Shown here piece by piece: positions 1-9,175 of a stretch of 64,000 nucleotides of DNA (within the stretch, counting starts at the first letter, position 1; each line of letters opens with the position of its first letter). The DNA is from Anagrus nilaparvatae (Eukaryota > Arthropoda > Insecta > Hymenoptera > Mymaridae): contig JAKSXM010000014.1 of the NCBI GenBank assembly GCA_022575985.1, positions 2,728,001 through 2,792,000 on the forward strand, written 5' to 3'. The position numbers were made by a program, and so were the translations under genes. A model generated the notes under the pieces. The model was not told the origin of the DNA. It worked only from the letters and a program-made list of their open reading frames with translations, and searched no databases.

Positions 1-222
1 ATCTGACAGTACATTTATACCGGTCCGCCAAGCTTCTTTACCGACTACCTTAGCCCCTCTTGTAAATAAAGGTAGGATGCTGCGAAACAGTCCGCCAAGA
101 AATGAGCCAATGCCGCTTCCCCGTTGATGTGGTGTTCCAATGTAAACGCGATTTATACCTGTACTAAATGCACTTCCACCGCTCCCAATTTGACTGTTGT
201 AGTAATCAATGTAGTGGGCCAT
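1..222 (-). CDS. Polinton structural-module protein, N-terminal part
   Basis: The frame opens at an ATG at 222 and runs 74 codons to the window edge, so the C-terminus is missing. It begins MAHYIDYYNSQ and then has a Gly-rich stretch with GIGSFLGGLFRS and LFTRGAKVVGKEA, a glycine and hydrophobic pattern that I recall from small Polinton/adintovirus proteins compared with adenovirus minor capsid or membrane-lytic proteins. That role is family knowledge and inference. It is the last gene in the visible leftward array; its ATG follows a 22-nt A-tract (227-248), itself 2 nt after the stop of the 277-aa gene. The major capsid gene commonly lies close by in such elements and may be just outside the window. 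Confidence 0.7.
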   Translation of the reverse strand, partial: MAHYIDYYNSQIGSGGSAFSTGINRVYIGTPHQRGSGIGSFLGGLFRSILPLFTRGAKVVGKEAWRTGINVLSD

Positions 223-250
223 TTTGTTTTTTTTTTTTTTTTTTTTTTGA
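223..250 (-). promoter_or_regulatory. A-tract leader before the 74-codon partial gene
   Basis: On the coding strand the whole gap between the stop at 251-253 and the ATG at 222 is two bases, 22 consecutive A, then CAAA. No other intergenic sequence is present, so any initiation signal for the next gene must lie in this A-run or in the upstream coding sequence. Confidence 0.5.
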
Positions 251-1084
251 CTAATCCGTGCGCTTGAAATGCAACGTCACCGTCAACGTACCGGCATCAA
301 ATGGCACTGCTGAACCGTATTGGTCGCGCAAGTCAATTTCAATGGATCTGAAAGACTTGTGTAATAAGGGTACGTAAGAAGGGGGTGAGAAACTTTTAAC
401 CCTAACTGATCCATAAACAAACTTTTCGGTATCGAGAGAGATGCTCCTTAATAGCGGGGTATGCACATCACCCGTGATCCTTGGTTCAAGAATATCCGAA
501 TATATCATTATCATGTTGGGTATGTTTTCCGTGAGATTCGGTTGTCTTTCAGCGGTTACTTGCTCTTTTTCTGGGGCTCGTAGCTCGTAAGTTGAATCCG
601 TGAAACCTAATATGCTTCTGATGACTTCGGAGACTTTCAGTGTGTGTAGTGAGTTGCTCCTGCAGTTTTTATCGCAAGTCAGTTTGAGGGAAACGAAGCC
701 TCCACGTTTGCGTTCGTATGCGAAATGCTTCTTTACTGATTCCTGTGCATTTAATTCCACCAGAAACGATTCTATATCGTCGTAAATGCCTGGACTTATG
801 TGGGATTCAATTTTTGACTCTGCTGTAGAGACTCCAGTTTTTGGTGTCTCTTTTTCTTTTCCAGTAAAATGCAACAACCGAGAAGTAAGTGTTCTATCGA
901 TCGAATTGTCCTTGACGTGATGCATAGTCATTGGTATTTGAATTTCGGTCAAAGCCACACTCCACTCTCCATCTAAATCAATCTGTTGCGGCAGGTACGT
1001 GCTAAAATGCGTCGTCATATTGTCAGGATATACATTCATGCTGCTGTTGCTAGGCAGCACTATGGAGAATTGATTTTTCTTCAT
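251..1084 (-). CDS. 277-aa Polinton structural-module protein (candidate minor capsid/penton-like)
   Basis: An intact 277-codon frame starts at 1084. The N-terminus has LPSNSSM, then a region of alternating hydrophobic residues (GEWSVALTEIQIP, residues about 40-52) and ends in a beta-rich stretch GTLTVTLHFKRTD. This N-terminal pattern recurs, as I recall, in proteins next to integrase and capsid genes of Maverick/Polinton elements. The role is not certain; a jelly-roll minor capsid or penton-like protein is the best guess from position and apparent beta content. There is no signal peptide or transmembrane segment. The ATG directly follows 13 A residues (1085-1097), 32 nt after the integrase stop. 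The frame is uninterrupted, unlike the polymerase. Confidence 0.7.
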   Translation of the reverse strand: MKKNQFSIVLPSNSSMNVYPDNMTTHFSTYLPQQIDLDGEWSVALTEIQIPMTMHHVKDNSIDRTLTSRLLHFTGKEKETPKTGVSTAESKIESHISPGIYDDIESFLVELNAQESVKKHFAYERKRGGFVSLKLTCDKNCRSNSLHTLKVSEVIRSILGFTDSTYELRAPEKEQVTAERQPNLTENIPNMIMIYSDILEPRITGDVHTPLLRSISLDTEKFVYGSVRVKSFSPPSYVPLLHKSFRSIEIDLRDQYGSAVPFDAGTLTVTLHFKRTD

Positions 1085-1116
1085 TTTTTTTTTTTTTAAA
1101 TATTTTTAGCATTTAC
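1085..1116 (-). promoter_or_regulatory. A-rich 32-nt spacer between integrase and 277-aa gene
   Basis: The gap from the integrase stop (1117-1119) to the next ATG (1084) is AT-only except for two G and one C on the coding strand, and finishes with 13 consecutive A directly abutting the ATG. It resembles the A-tract spacers at 223-250 and 3766-3781. Confidence 0.45.
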
Positions 1117-2202
1117 TTAAATTGGAACCAATTCAGAAGCGAGAATCCAAGAATTGAACTTTGCCGGATATCCACGCCAGCTGACAAAATGTTTCTTTGC
1201 CTTTCCGCGACCTTTAGTTTGCAGAATTTGATCAATTTCGAAAACAGCATCGGTGAGGTTTTTTTTTACCGGACACAGCTCTTTTTCGTAGTATATACCG
1301 TCTATGGCTTCGCTATCCAGATCCTCCAACGTGTAGACCGGCGGTTGTCTCGCACAAGAGACACGCGCGATTCTGAAAATTTCAAGAGTCCAACCACTCT
1401 CGTAACCCTTCCGGAAAGTTTCTGGAGCACGGCTGACCCGAACCAGCGTTCCAACGTTATATTTTGGTATTTTATGTAATTTTCTCTTTAGCGAGTATCT
1501 TTTTCTCAAATTGAAGCGTGCTGTATCTGCGTTATTTAAATTTACACTCGCTGGAGTCATTTTTGTGCCTGAATGTATCGTATTGTTGTACGAGTGGACT
1601 ATAGACGGTAGTACGTCAATATATCTCCGTGTATTTTTGTACGTGAAGAAACGCCATAAGCGATGCTTGATTGTCTGAATCGCGCGCTCGGCGATTGCAG
1701 CTTTTGCGTCTGGGTTTCGAATCAATCGAAATTCAATATTATAATCCTTGAAGACATCCTGTACGACCTTAGCCGTGAATTCACGGCCACGGTCCGTTTG
1801 GTAAAGAATCGGTAATTTATCCCTGTTGTTGGAAAATATTTTGCGTAGAGCTGTAGCCACAGAAATGCCTGATTTGTCTTTGAGAGGTTCGACCCACAAA
1901 AATTTACTTAAACAGTCAATAACAAAGAGTACGTAAGTGTAATTATCGTTGAATGATTTGATCGAACGGAAATCGGCCAAATCAGCCTCGAAACAGTCGT
2001 ATATATTGGATACATCGTACGTCCGTCGTGGAAACTTTTTTCTAACCAATTTATGCTGATTATAGGCGTCTTGTTCGATTAGCCAATCTTTAACTTTTGT
2101 TTTATGGAATTTGCTTTTTGTGTTTCGGAATAAATGATAGGCTCCGGCGAAAGCCGAAGTTTGCTCAGGCTCGTAATACAATTTGCTCAGTTTGCTTTCC
2201 AT
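1117..2202 (-). CDS. INT: Polinton integrase (DDE, with C-terminal chromodomain)
   Basis: A 361-aa retroviral-type integrase. The catalytic core shows the first Asp in FEADLADF (D74), the second in YQTDRGREF (D137) and the Glu in AIAERAIQ (E172), a D-x62-D-x34-E spacing. An N-terminal zinc-binding HHCC module is not obvious. The C-terminal ~45 residues (VFEIDQIL, then HFVSWRGYP and NSWILASEL) are a chromodomain, as in many Polinton integrases, which could direct insertion to marked chromatin. The enzyme would join the element's terminal repeats to host DNA. The ATG lies inside the 3' end of the phospholipase gene (38-nt overlap, different frame). The frame is intact, so this gene has outlasted the polymerase. 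Confidence 0.93.
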   Translation of the reverse strand: MESKLSKLYYEPEQTSAFAGAYHLFRNTKSKFHKTKVKDWLIEQDAYNQHKLVRKKFPRRTYDVSNIYDCFEADLADFRSIKSFNDNYTYVLFVIDCLSKFLWVEPLKDKSGISVATALRKIFSNNRDKLPILYQTDRGREFTAKVVQDVFKDYNIEFRLIRNPDAKAAIAERAIQTIKHRLWRFFTYKNTRRYIDVLPSIVHSYNNTIHSGTKMTPASVNLNNADTARFNLRKRYSLKRKLHKIPKYNVGTLVRVSRAPETFRKGYESGWTLEIFRIARVSCARQPPVYTLEDLDSEAIDGIYYEKELCPVKKNLTDAVFEIDQILQTKGRGKAKKHFVSWRGYPAKFNSWILASELVPI

Positions 2203-2839
2203 TATTTTTTTTATTTTTTTTCTGCACTGGTGTTACCTTCTGTTTTTTTGTTTTGTTTTGTTTTTTTTCATTACTCTGTAGCTTCTTGCTTTTCTGTTTG
2301 CTTATTTTATTTTTTTTCTTTTTTTCTTCAATTTTAACGTTTTTATTTTTCTTTTTATTGATACCAATGAGTTTCTGTATGCGATCAAAAAATTTTTCGA
2401 ACGTAATTTTCGAAACCATGCAGCAGGCTGTTACGAGAGCAGCGGTTCGTTCACCAGGTTCGGCGTCAAAAGATAACATCCTCGTAAATGCTTTATCGGC
2501 TAATATTCGGTCGGCTTTGCGTCTGTCCTTGTCAGAGTTGTAAGCTAAGTCATGTTGTAAGCAAGCTTTATCTAAGGGATTTATACCTTGCTCACCTTGC
2601 TGTAAACGCTGATCCAAGTGAGTACCAGCTCCGCAAAATTCGTAGCCTCCCGGAAAATTTAATTCAAAAGGTAACAAATCAATTAGCGCATCTAATACGC
2701 TATTTTCTTCTTCCTTTTTTTTTGCATCGTCTTCTTCTTCTTCACCGTTGAGCATTTTAAATGCTTCTGATTCAGGTTCTACATTAATCTCTTCAGATAC
2801 AAGATTAATATCAAACGCTTCTATCATAGGTGATTCCAT
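2165..2839 (-). CDS. Parvovirus VP1-type phospholipase A2 domain protein
   Basis: 224 aa. Residues about 60-105 form a compact phospholipase A2 core: the calcium-loop-like stretch YEFCGAGTHLDQR (66-78), GINPLDKAC (85-93) and the catalytic HDLAY (His96-Asp97-x-x-Tyr100). This is the layout of the PLA2 domain of parvovirus VP1 and of related proteins in Polintons and adintoviruses, where it is thought to breach endosomal membranes during entry. The N-terminal 50 residues are acidic. The C-terminal third (about 160-215) is almost all Lys, Asn and Gln, nuclear-signal or nucleic-acid-binding-like. The annotated ATG is 13 nt inside the upstream 313-aa gene; a second in-frame ATG (M5) overlaps that gene's stop as ATGA, suggesting coupled translation. 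Both metal-loop and catalytic residues appear intact. Confidence 0.88.
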   Translation of the reverse strand: MESPMIEAFDINLVSEEINVEPESEAFKMLNGEEEEDDAKKKEEENSVLDALIDLLPFELNFPGGYEFCGAGTHLDQRLQQGEQGINPLDKACLQHDLAYNSDKDRRKADRILADKAFTRMLSFDAEPGERTAALVTACCMVSKITFEKFFDRIQKLIGINKKKNKNVKIEEKKKKNKISKQKSKKLQSNEKKQNKTKKQKVTPVQKKNKKNNGKQTEQIVLRA

Positions 2840-3765
2840 GTTCTTAGCGATGAATTTGCTTCAGGACTGAACGCGGATATACAATCGTTTTTTCGTAGCC
2901 TCTTATGTTTATTTTTTTTTCTGTTTAATTTCGGTGTGACGTCCGAGTAATTTTCTCCTTCTTCTTCTTCTCCTTCTTCTTCTTCTTCTTCAGCTAGTGC
3001 GTCTTTATACGTGGATTCGTTTATCGACGCAAACGATTTGCTTCTATTATTATTATTATTTATGTTTCTTTCTAGTGGTGGTGGTGGTGGTGGTGGTGTT
3101 GAAGATGCGAGAATGGAAAGCAGAGAGTTGTGAGGCGCAACAACTACGCCGTCTTTCCAAAAGTCTTTGTTTCCGACAAAATTCTTAGGCAAACCAGCGG
3201 CTCGGAGAGCAGAACAAAACTGACTTCTTCCCTTTGCTCTGATTCTTTTTCTCGATCGCATGGCGTCGTTCACTAAGTCCACAATGCTCGAGTCAGGTAG
3301 GAGAAGTCCACGCACGCGTACTCTTCCGGCATCGTCCCAAGATACGCTGTTTACTTTCCGCGCAAACATCAAAAAACTTCTGGCTTTTTCGCGATATTTT
3401 GCCGGTACGGTGTTTATAATTTCGTCGTCGAAATTACGCGATGCCTCTTGCTCGTCGACTTCGTGTTGCAATTTTTCTGTTTCCAAATTTTGATTAGCGC
3501 GTGAACTCGCTTTTGCAGTTAAAAAGCGTTGCAGAGCTTGTTGATAAGCGTTGCTCTTTGCGTTCAGGTCCGGAAATTCATCGGATTGCAAAATATCCCG
3601 CATTAGAGCATCAAGTCTGCTAATGGGTGTGCCCGGAGTTTGAACAGTTTTTTCCATATCCATGGATAGTAAATGTTGCTGCTGCTGCTGCTGCTGCTGT
3701 TGCTGTTGATTAACAGTCGCTTCGTTTTCGGCAGGTACGAGAATCATTTTTCTAGCGTGATCCAT
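2824..3765 (-). CDS. 313-aa conserved Polinton protein, function unknown
   Basis: The N-terminus carries a polyglutamine run (about residues 20-30, encoded mainly by CAG/CAA). The conserved part is about residues 115-210: DDEIINTVPAKYREKA, then VDLVNDAMRSRKR, SQFCSALRAAGLP and NFVGNKDFWKDG. I recall this helix-rich block, ending near a Gly-Asn-Lys and Trp motif, in Polinton/adintovirus accessory proteins, but no biochemical role is known to me. Downstream it is low-complexity: polyproline, poly-Asn, an acidic Glu run, then a basic tail. It may be a DNA-binding or core protein. The ATG sits 14 nt after the stop of the upstream small gene, and that gap is entirely A. Its own stop overlaps the phospholipase gene start. 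Confidence 0.72.
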   Translation of the reverse strand: MDHARKMILVPAENEATVNQQQQQQQQQQQHLLSMDMEKTVQTPGTPISRLDALMRDILQSDEFPDLNAKSNAYQQALQRFLTAKASSRANQNLETEKLQHEVDEQEASRNFDDEIINTVPAKYREKARSFLMFARKVNSVSWDDAGRVRVRGLLLPDSSIVDLVNDAMRSRKRIRAKGRSQFCSALRAAGLPKNFVGNKDFWKDGVVVAPHNSLLSILASSTPPPPPPPLERNINNNNNRSKSFASINESTYKDALAEEEEEEGEEEEGENYSDVTPKLNRKKNKHKRLRKNDCISAFSPEANSSLRTWNHL

Positions 3766-3781
3766 TTTTTTTTTTTTTTTT
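3766..3781 (-). promoter_or_regulatory. All-A spacer before the 313-aa gene
   Basis: Between the stop codon at 3780-3782 and the ATG at 3765 there is nothing but A on the coding strand. The last A residues of the stop codon run into the tract, which ends directly at the ATG. Confidence 0.5.
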
Positions 3782-4166
3782 ATTTAAAAAAAAACTTATC
3801 AACAACGGCGGTTATTATAGGTGCTAAAAGAGCCGGCAGAAACCCGCCAATACCGCCGCCGTGCTGTAGAAGTAACTTTTTTTTGCCTGTGAATTTATCG
3901 TTTTTTCGTTTGACGCTCAATAATCTCAGCAACTTTGCGTGTTTTTTTAATCGATTTTTTTCACCCGGTTTAAGCGGTACATTGCCTCTCAATATATTAA
4001 GCGCACATTCGCATAAACACTTTACGAGATTTTTATCGGCGCTGCCGAGTAAAACTGCTCTCTGTTTACCCTCTAGTTGACTTAACGCTCTCAATATGTT
4101 TGCGTGTTTTTTCGAAATCGGGCACTTTTTTCTCCCACCTTCGCAGCGTCGTCCTTTTGCCACCAT
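3780..4166 (-). CDS. Small basic core-like (adenovirus pX-like) protein
   Basis: 128 aa, rich in Lys, Arg and Leu. Residues about 20-60 (NILRALSQLEGKQRAVLL, then LVKCLCECALNILRGNVPL) and the following basic helix (KNRLKKHAKLLRLLS) match a small protein found in many Polintons. The tail has GGGIGGFLPALLAPIITAVVDKF, a glycine then hydrophobic segment that could insert in or cross a membrane. The family has been compared with adenovirus core/pX proteins; the specific function is inference. Its ATG overlaps the ATPase stop as TAATG, so translation by termination-reinitiation is plausible. Intact. Confidence 0.75.
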   Translation of the reverse strand: MVAKGRRCEGGRKKCPISKKHANILRALSQLEGKQRAVLLGSADKNLVKCLCECALNILRGNVPLKPGEKNRLKKHAKLLRLLSVKRKNDKFTGKKKLLLQHGGGIGGFLPALLAPIITAVVDKFFFK

Positions 4167-5040
4167 TACAAATAAATCACTGTTGGTTGAGCGCTTGAGT
4201 TTTTCATTGACGTCTTTTTTCTTTTACCCCTATTATTATTATTATTTATGGGTACGTAAACTGTTTGATGCAATGCCTCGTGTGGGAAAATGTCTGTACG
4301 ATAACGTAAATTCTCCGGTGTGGATTGCTTGAGATCTACCAGAAGATAACCGTGTGGTTTAGCCGTGGCGTCGCGGTAAGCTTGCTGGACAAAAAGCGGT
4401 TGTTCGGGTGAGAGCTGATGAGCTAAATGTCTTATTTGGGATTTGTCTCTGGGATTTTTGAGTAGTACCAGATAATTTGAATTTAAAGATATGTCACGGT
4501 GATTTTTTCCCTTGTGAAATAAATTCTGCGTCGTAAAAAATACACTTGAATTACCGTGATGACTGCCTTTCGTGAATAAATTTAAAATATCATCGGAATC
4601 CGAAGATTCCATTAGGAGATCATCGAGAATCAAAAGTTTTGTCTTTTGTAAATCACTCGTATAGTCCGTGGAATCGGGTAAACCTTCGTGAAATTCGATG
4701 TTTTCACCCAATCCTCTGTAGGTTTCCTGCCACATTGAGTAATAAAGTAAAATGCGATCAAAGCGACAGTCGTTCATGCGATCTACATGTTCGAGAAAAT
4801 TTTTTATAAAAACTGTCTTACCGGCTCCTTTTTTTTTCGGTACACCAATCATCATGAACACCAACAACACCAACAACATCAAAGAGTAATAAAATGAAAG
4901 GAAAAAAAAAAGTTATTATATTATTTAATTTTTTTTTGTCCAAAGCAAAAGCAAAAATTTTTACGGTAAATTGACAAATTACCTGTTGGACCGCTGATCA
5001 TACATGTCCATGGATGCTTCCATGCTCGATATGGATCCAT
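4166..5040 (-). CDS. Packaging ATPase (A32/FtsK-HerA type), spliced
   Basis: The unspliced frame (4166-4882) begins with an implausible hydrophobic leader and has only half a P-loop. An upstream ATG at 5040 opens a 58-nt exon (5040-4983) ending with GPTG and a GT donor at 4982. The second exon starts at 4827 after an AG and begins with AGKT. Removal of a 155-nt phase-1 intron therefore completes the Walker A motif of a viral DNA-packaging ATPase. Walker B is LLILDDL and the family's TTQN follows at about residue 117 of the unspliced frame. The protein would pump genome DNA into capsids. The intron has its pyrimidine tract about 60 nt from the acceptor and an A-run directly before it, which is odd. 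The ATG follows A-rich sequence (5041-5063). The 5' half is duplicated at 9176-9556. Confidence 0.85.
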
Positions 5041-8000
5041 TTTTTTTTATTTTTTTTTTTATTTAAATGTAATTTTTTAACTTACGTAGTTTCGCTGCGT
5101 GAGCAAATACGAGCTCGCGCAGCCGACAAAAGCTGCTTGCGCAGCAGCGGACGCCGCCGCCGCCGCCGCCCCTCCCCGCTCTCCCGAAGGGTGCGGCGCG
5201 TGCGCGAGCACGAAAAACTCGCAAACAATTAGACTAATCTTGCGTTTTTTCTTTTTTTTTATTGATATTATTTATTGATACAAACAATGCGTGAAATCGA
5301 TGTACCATTCGTACGTACGACTGTACGTGGAATTTTTGGCAAGGAAAAAAATTAAATAGGAATCAGATTATAATAAAAATAAAAAGTACACAAATAATTA
5401 TTATTTTTTTCTTTTTTTTATCAAAAATTTTTTCTTTTTATTTATTTTTTTTATAATAATGCAGTATCATACATGTTTTTTTTTTTTAAATTTTTTATCT
5501 ACATATAAAAACCATATGGAAAACTTTTAATTAAACCTACGAATCTTCGTTTGCTAAAAACTGGTCTACAAATTTTCGTTTCAGTCCGGGTAACGACATC
5601 GTGAAATTGCGTGCGTCTAATAGCAATATTGTCACGTACAGTAATTGGATCATTTTGTTCGCACAGTACCAGTGATTCAACCGTGTCAAAATTGATTATC
5701 TGACTATTTTTGAAATTTAACCTAATACCCTTGACCTTGCAAATTTCCACAATAGTACCATCGTCTGTCAACACCTTGTAAGTGTAAAATTTTGGTCCAG
5801 CGGATACAAATGATGTTATATACGCGTTTTCACCGTATGCAGTCAATTCGTTGGTGAGGTCTCCGAGTAAGGGTCCTGTTGGCAGGTCTGGGATACCCGA
5901 ATTCGGGTTAGATAAGTATATTACCGAATCTGTGTCCACATAGTAAGCAGCGCTACCTAAATGTTCAAGATAATTGTACAATTTGAGTCGAGCTTGAGCC
6001 GTCACAAAAGCCGCGATCACGACATTCGCGGTATTCAGAGGTTCCGGATTGCATTCTTTGAAGCGCGTACTCAAATATAAAACATTGTCGTCAACGGGTA
6101 GCAAACCTGTCACCTCGGTCATCGGGCAGGTTAAAGTCGCGTGCAGCTCGGCTGGGTCGTTTACCACATAAGTCTTTATTTTATTTTCCTGCTGGCCAAA
6201 GAAACCCCACAACGAATTCAAACATAATTTTGCCAATCCCCTGAACGACGGATTACTTTCAATCTTCTCACGGTCTAACTCTATACCCTCGTTGCGTGAA
6301 ATATCTAAAACGTATTCATCAACGGTAGAATACTGTTCGGGTAAACCGCTAGCTTGCGTCTTTAATTTGAAAAAAGTGTCTATGTATTCCGCAAATAATC
6401 CACCCTTTTTCGTCACTGGATCGAATTCCGTCATCTCGTACTGCCAAATTTCGTATATCTCCTTAATTACGTAACCCCGTTCGACTGCTTTTTTCAATTC
6501 CAGCGAAACCCACGTACCCACAAAGACTCTTAAATTTTCGTCCTCGTGACGACACGCCTCTTGTCTCATTTCCTCGCAACAAGTACGACACAGGCCAAAC
6601 AAGAGCTTACCGTGCATTTTTACGGGTAAAACCGGATGCGTGAGATTCCTCGGTGGTAGAATTTTGCAGTAAACTAGTCCCTCGACCCTGTCCACAAAAT
6701 TTTCGTAATTTTGACCAGCGAATTCACGACATTCCGGTTCGCCGACGTATAATTTAGGGTGAGCAAGCGGAAATTTACCACGCTTGCAAATGTATGGATA
6801 AAGCGACGTCACATCAACGTAATTCATTTTTTCGCCAGCCCTGACTAGATACGACTTTATGAAATTTTCAGTTCTGCCGCCGTAAAAAGCTTCTCTCGGA
6901 TTTAATGGCGGATTTCTGGTCAAATCGTGCTGGTCGAGATAATTGCTTATTTCGGGATTTTGTTCAAGTTCCATTCTGAATTCGCATTCCCATTTCACAA
7001 TAAGTTCGTAGTTATTGGCTCTGATTCTTCTGCTAATGGCCAAAGTTCTGCTATAACGATCTTCGAGCGTTTCGAGATTGTACTCGCTTAGCGGTTTATC
7101 TCTGTTTCTCTTGAAGCAACGAATGCAACCGTGCCAATAACAACCCATCATCTGAAGACATATACCGTTATGCGCATCGGTTTGGCTCGGAGGAATAAAT
7201 CCATCTACCTTAACGTTTATAGGAAGCCTGATTTCACGACAACGTCCAGCGTGCTGAATTTCCCGATTCAATTCCCTTTCCATCCAAACTAACCACTGGA
7301 CGGCTATCACAGACTGGTTGTCGCTAAATCTATAACCCCTGGCCGGTAAGATACCTACTGTGTTTGGTTTTAAAAAATTTTTCCTAAAAACCTTCATACA
7401 AGCACTGGCAATCGTCGTAGCTTCCGTGAAGGGACAAATTCTACCGATCTCCAAAAAAGATTCCCTAAATTTCAAACAAGCTTTCCTCAACACATCTACG
7501 TCATTTTTGCAATACGACTCAATCTCGACTTGAAAATCAAACAAACGTCCGGAATTTTTTCTCTCCCTGTACCAGGTCAAAAATTTTTCTCTTTTATCGC
7601 GCGACATACTGTCGACGCAATAAAACTCGATATCCGGTAATGGACCAATGTAATTCTGGTTTTCAGGTGTGTTAAAGAGGTGTGGAAAATCCCCCTTAAT
7701 CATATCCGGCAAACCAAAAGCTTTAGGCAAAGCGCTCAGAGCCATGTGAAAATAATTCAGACTGTCTATGAATTTAACTTTTTTTTCAACAGTCATCAAT
7801 ACAATTTTCGACCCGTTCAATATCAGCTTTGGTTTCAGACGCATTTCCTCGACCATGTGCTTTAATAAAAATTAAATGTCAAAACTTTGGCCGTTATGAG
7901 ATATACATATGACTTTTGAAAAATCCTTTTTCGGCATTAGCGCTAATGTCAAAAAATTTTTCACAGGTTCTTCGCGGAAAATGTATTCTCGACGCCCGCA

Positions 8001-9175
8001 TTTGGCACAGAATTGCAAGTCCTCGTCTCGCAAACAAAAAGTACAAACTTGTTGCGCAACGCATAAGTTCGGCTTGTGCAACTTAACCGCACAATCACCG
8101 ACTAAAGTTTCACATTGCGTGGTTTCAATGTCGAAAAATATAAAAATTACTTTTGACTCATTATCTCTTTGAGACAGGGGCTGCATAAAACATAAATGAT
8201 TCACGTTCACGCGTTTTAGGCACGTGTTGCAAAAAATTTCGTTGCACTTGTGTTTCACGATATCGTCAATCTTTATCATTTTAAGACACGAAGTACAGTG
8301 TCTTACACCAAGGCAAACCGAGGCAACATTTTTATAAGACCCGTGTGCTCTGTGTTTTTCAAAACAGCTGTCATTCAGAAAATATCTCTGACATAAATCG
8401 CAAAACACAAACTGCTGAAACCCCACGATCAACTGATCACAGCGTGGAATTTGGAAACATTTGTAACATCTACTCGAACATCTGTGATACCTGTCGTTCG
8501 AATATTTTTTGTTACACGGTATGCAGTAGCCTCTAGACCCTGAAGCTGCATTCAGATTTAAAATCGGGCTGTAATGGTTAGTGCGCACAAAATACATTAT
8601 TCTCAGTGTGTAGCGAATTTCGTTACCGGTATTTACCACGTATCTAGAACCGTCAAACATCGGGGCATCACCTCTACCGAAATTTTCGTCATCATACACC
8701 ACTATGGACACTCCCAAATTAGCGTAATATGTTTGAAATTGATGAATCTCGTTTATTCCGCACCCAAACTGCGGGATCCATACGCCAGCATCACGCACCA
8801 GTTGTTTTGCTGCTAAAAGTTGCTTTCTCTTTTTCCTTATTTTGCGCCAGTCTTGATGCAAAATTCCGCTTCGCAATTGACCCCTTTTAGCGTGCACATG
8901 TGCGACACAGAGGGATCGTGCCAGACACAAATTGTCTCGCGTAATTTTCAAAATCGATCTTTTGTATACATCGAATAGACTCAACGATGTCAAAGATACG
9001 CGCCCCCTGCCAGCAGGAACCCGAACAATCGAGGACACGGCTTCAAGTGAATCATCGCAAACGTCAAAAACGGCACCGCTCTGAGCCGCGCGTGCAATCA
9101 ATGCCAAAACGTCTTTATGATCAAATTTTTCCACCGGTCTAAAACTCAGCCAAAGAGGCTTGTCAAATTTTACAG
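4660..9175. repeat. Tandem duplication, unit A (~4.52 kb)
   Basis: This segment is repeated directly after itself at 9176-13694. It runs from inside ATPase exon 2 through the intergenic island and both polymerase reading frames into the polymerase N-terminal region. Offsets are 4516 bp at the ATPase end and 4519 bp in the polymerase, because the second copy has one more GCC triplet. I noticed only two substitutions besides that (near 5208/9727 and near 9098/13597). Confidence 0.95.
5041..5498. promoter_or_regulatory. Polymerase-ATPase intergenic region with GC-rich island
   Basis: There is no gene here. Positions about 5095-5225 are strikingly GC- and CpG-rich in an otherwise AT-rich element, including a (GCC)n run near 5150-5170 and a coding-strand GGGGCGG-type box. 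The rest (5230-5498) is AT-rich, with a palindromic ACGTACGACTGTACGT-like stretch near 5312-5332. On the coding strand it lies between the polymerase stop and the ATPase ATG, so it could hold the polymerase 3' end and the ATPase promoter. Confidence 0.45.

Noticed and set aside
600..785. Plus-strand ORFs over the Polinton genes (for example 600-785, 1189-1479, 2097-2543, 3673-4080, 19274-19660)
   Set aside because: They are shadows of minus-strand genes with recognised motifs; their poly-Phe/Leu composition reflects antisense A-tracts and Lys codons.
4829..4882. Hydrophobic N-terminus of the unspliced ATPase frame as a signal peptide
   Set aside because: It is intron sequence; the upstream exon completes the P-loop.
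7872..7874. An intron removing the polymerase stop
   Set aside because: The stop sits inside a conserved Exo II block with coding sequence on both sides and no suitable donor, so a nonsense change is simpler.
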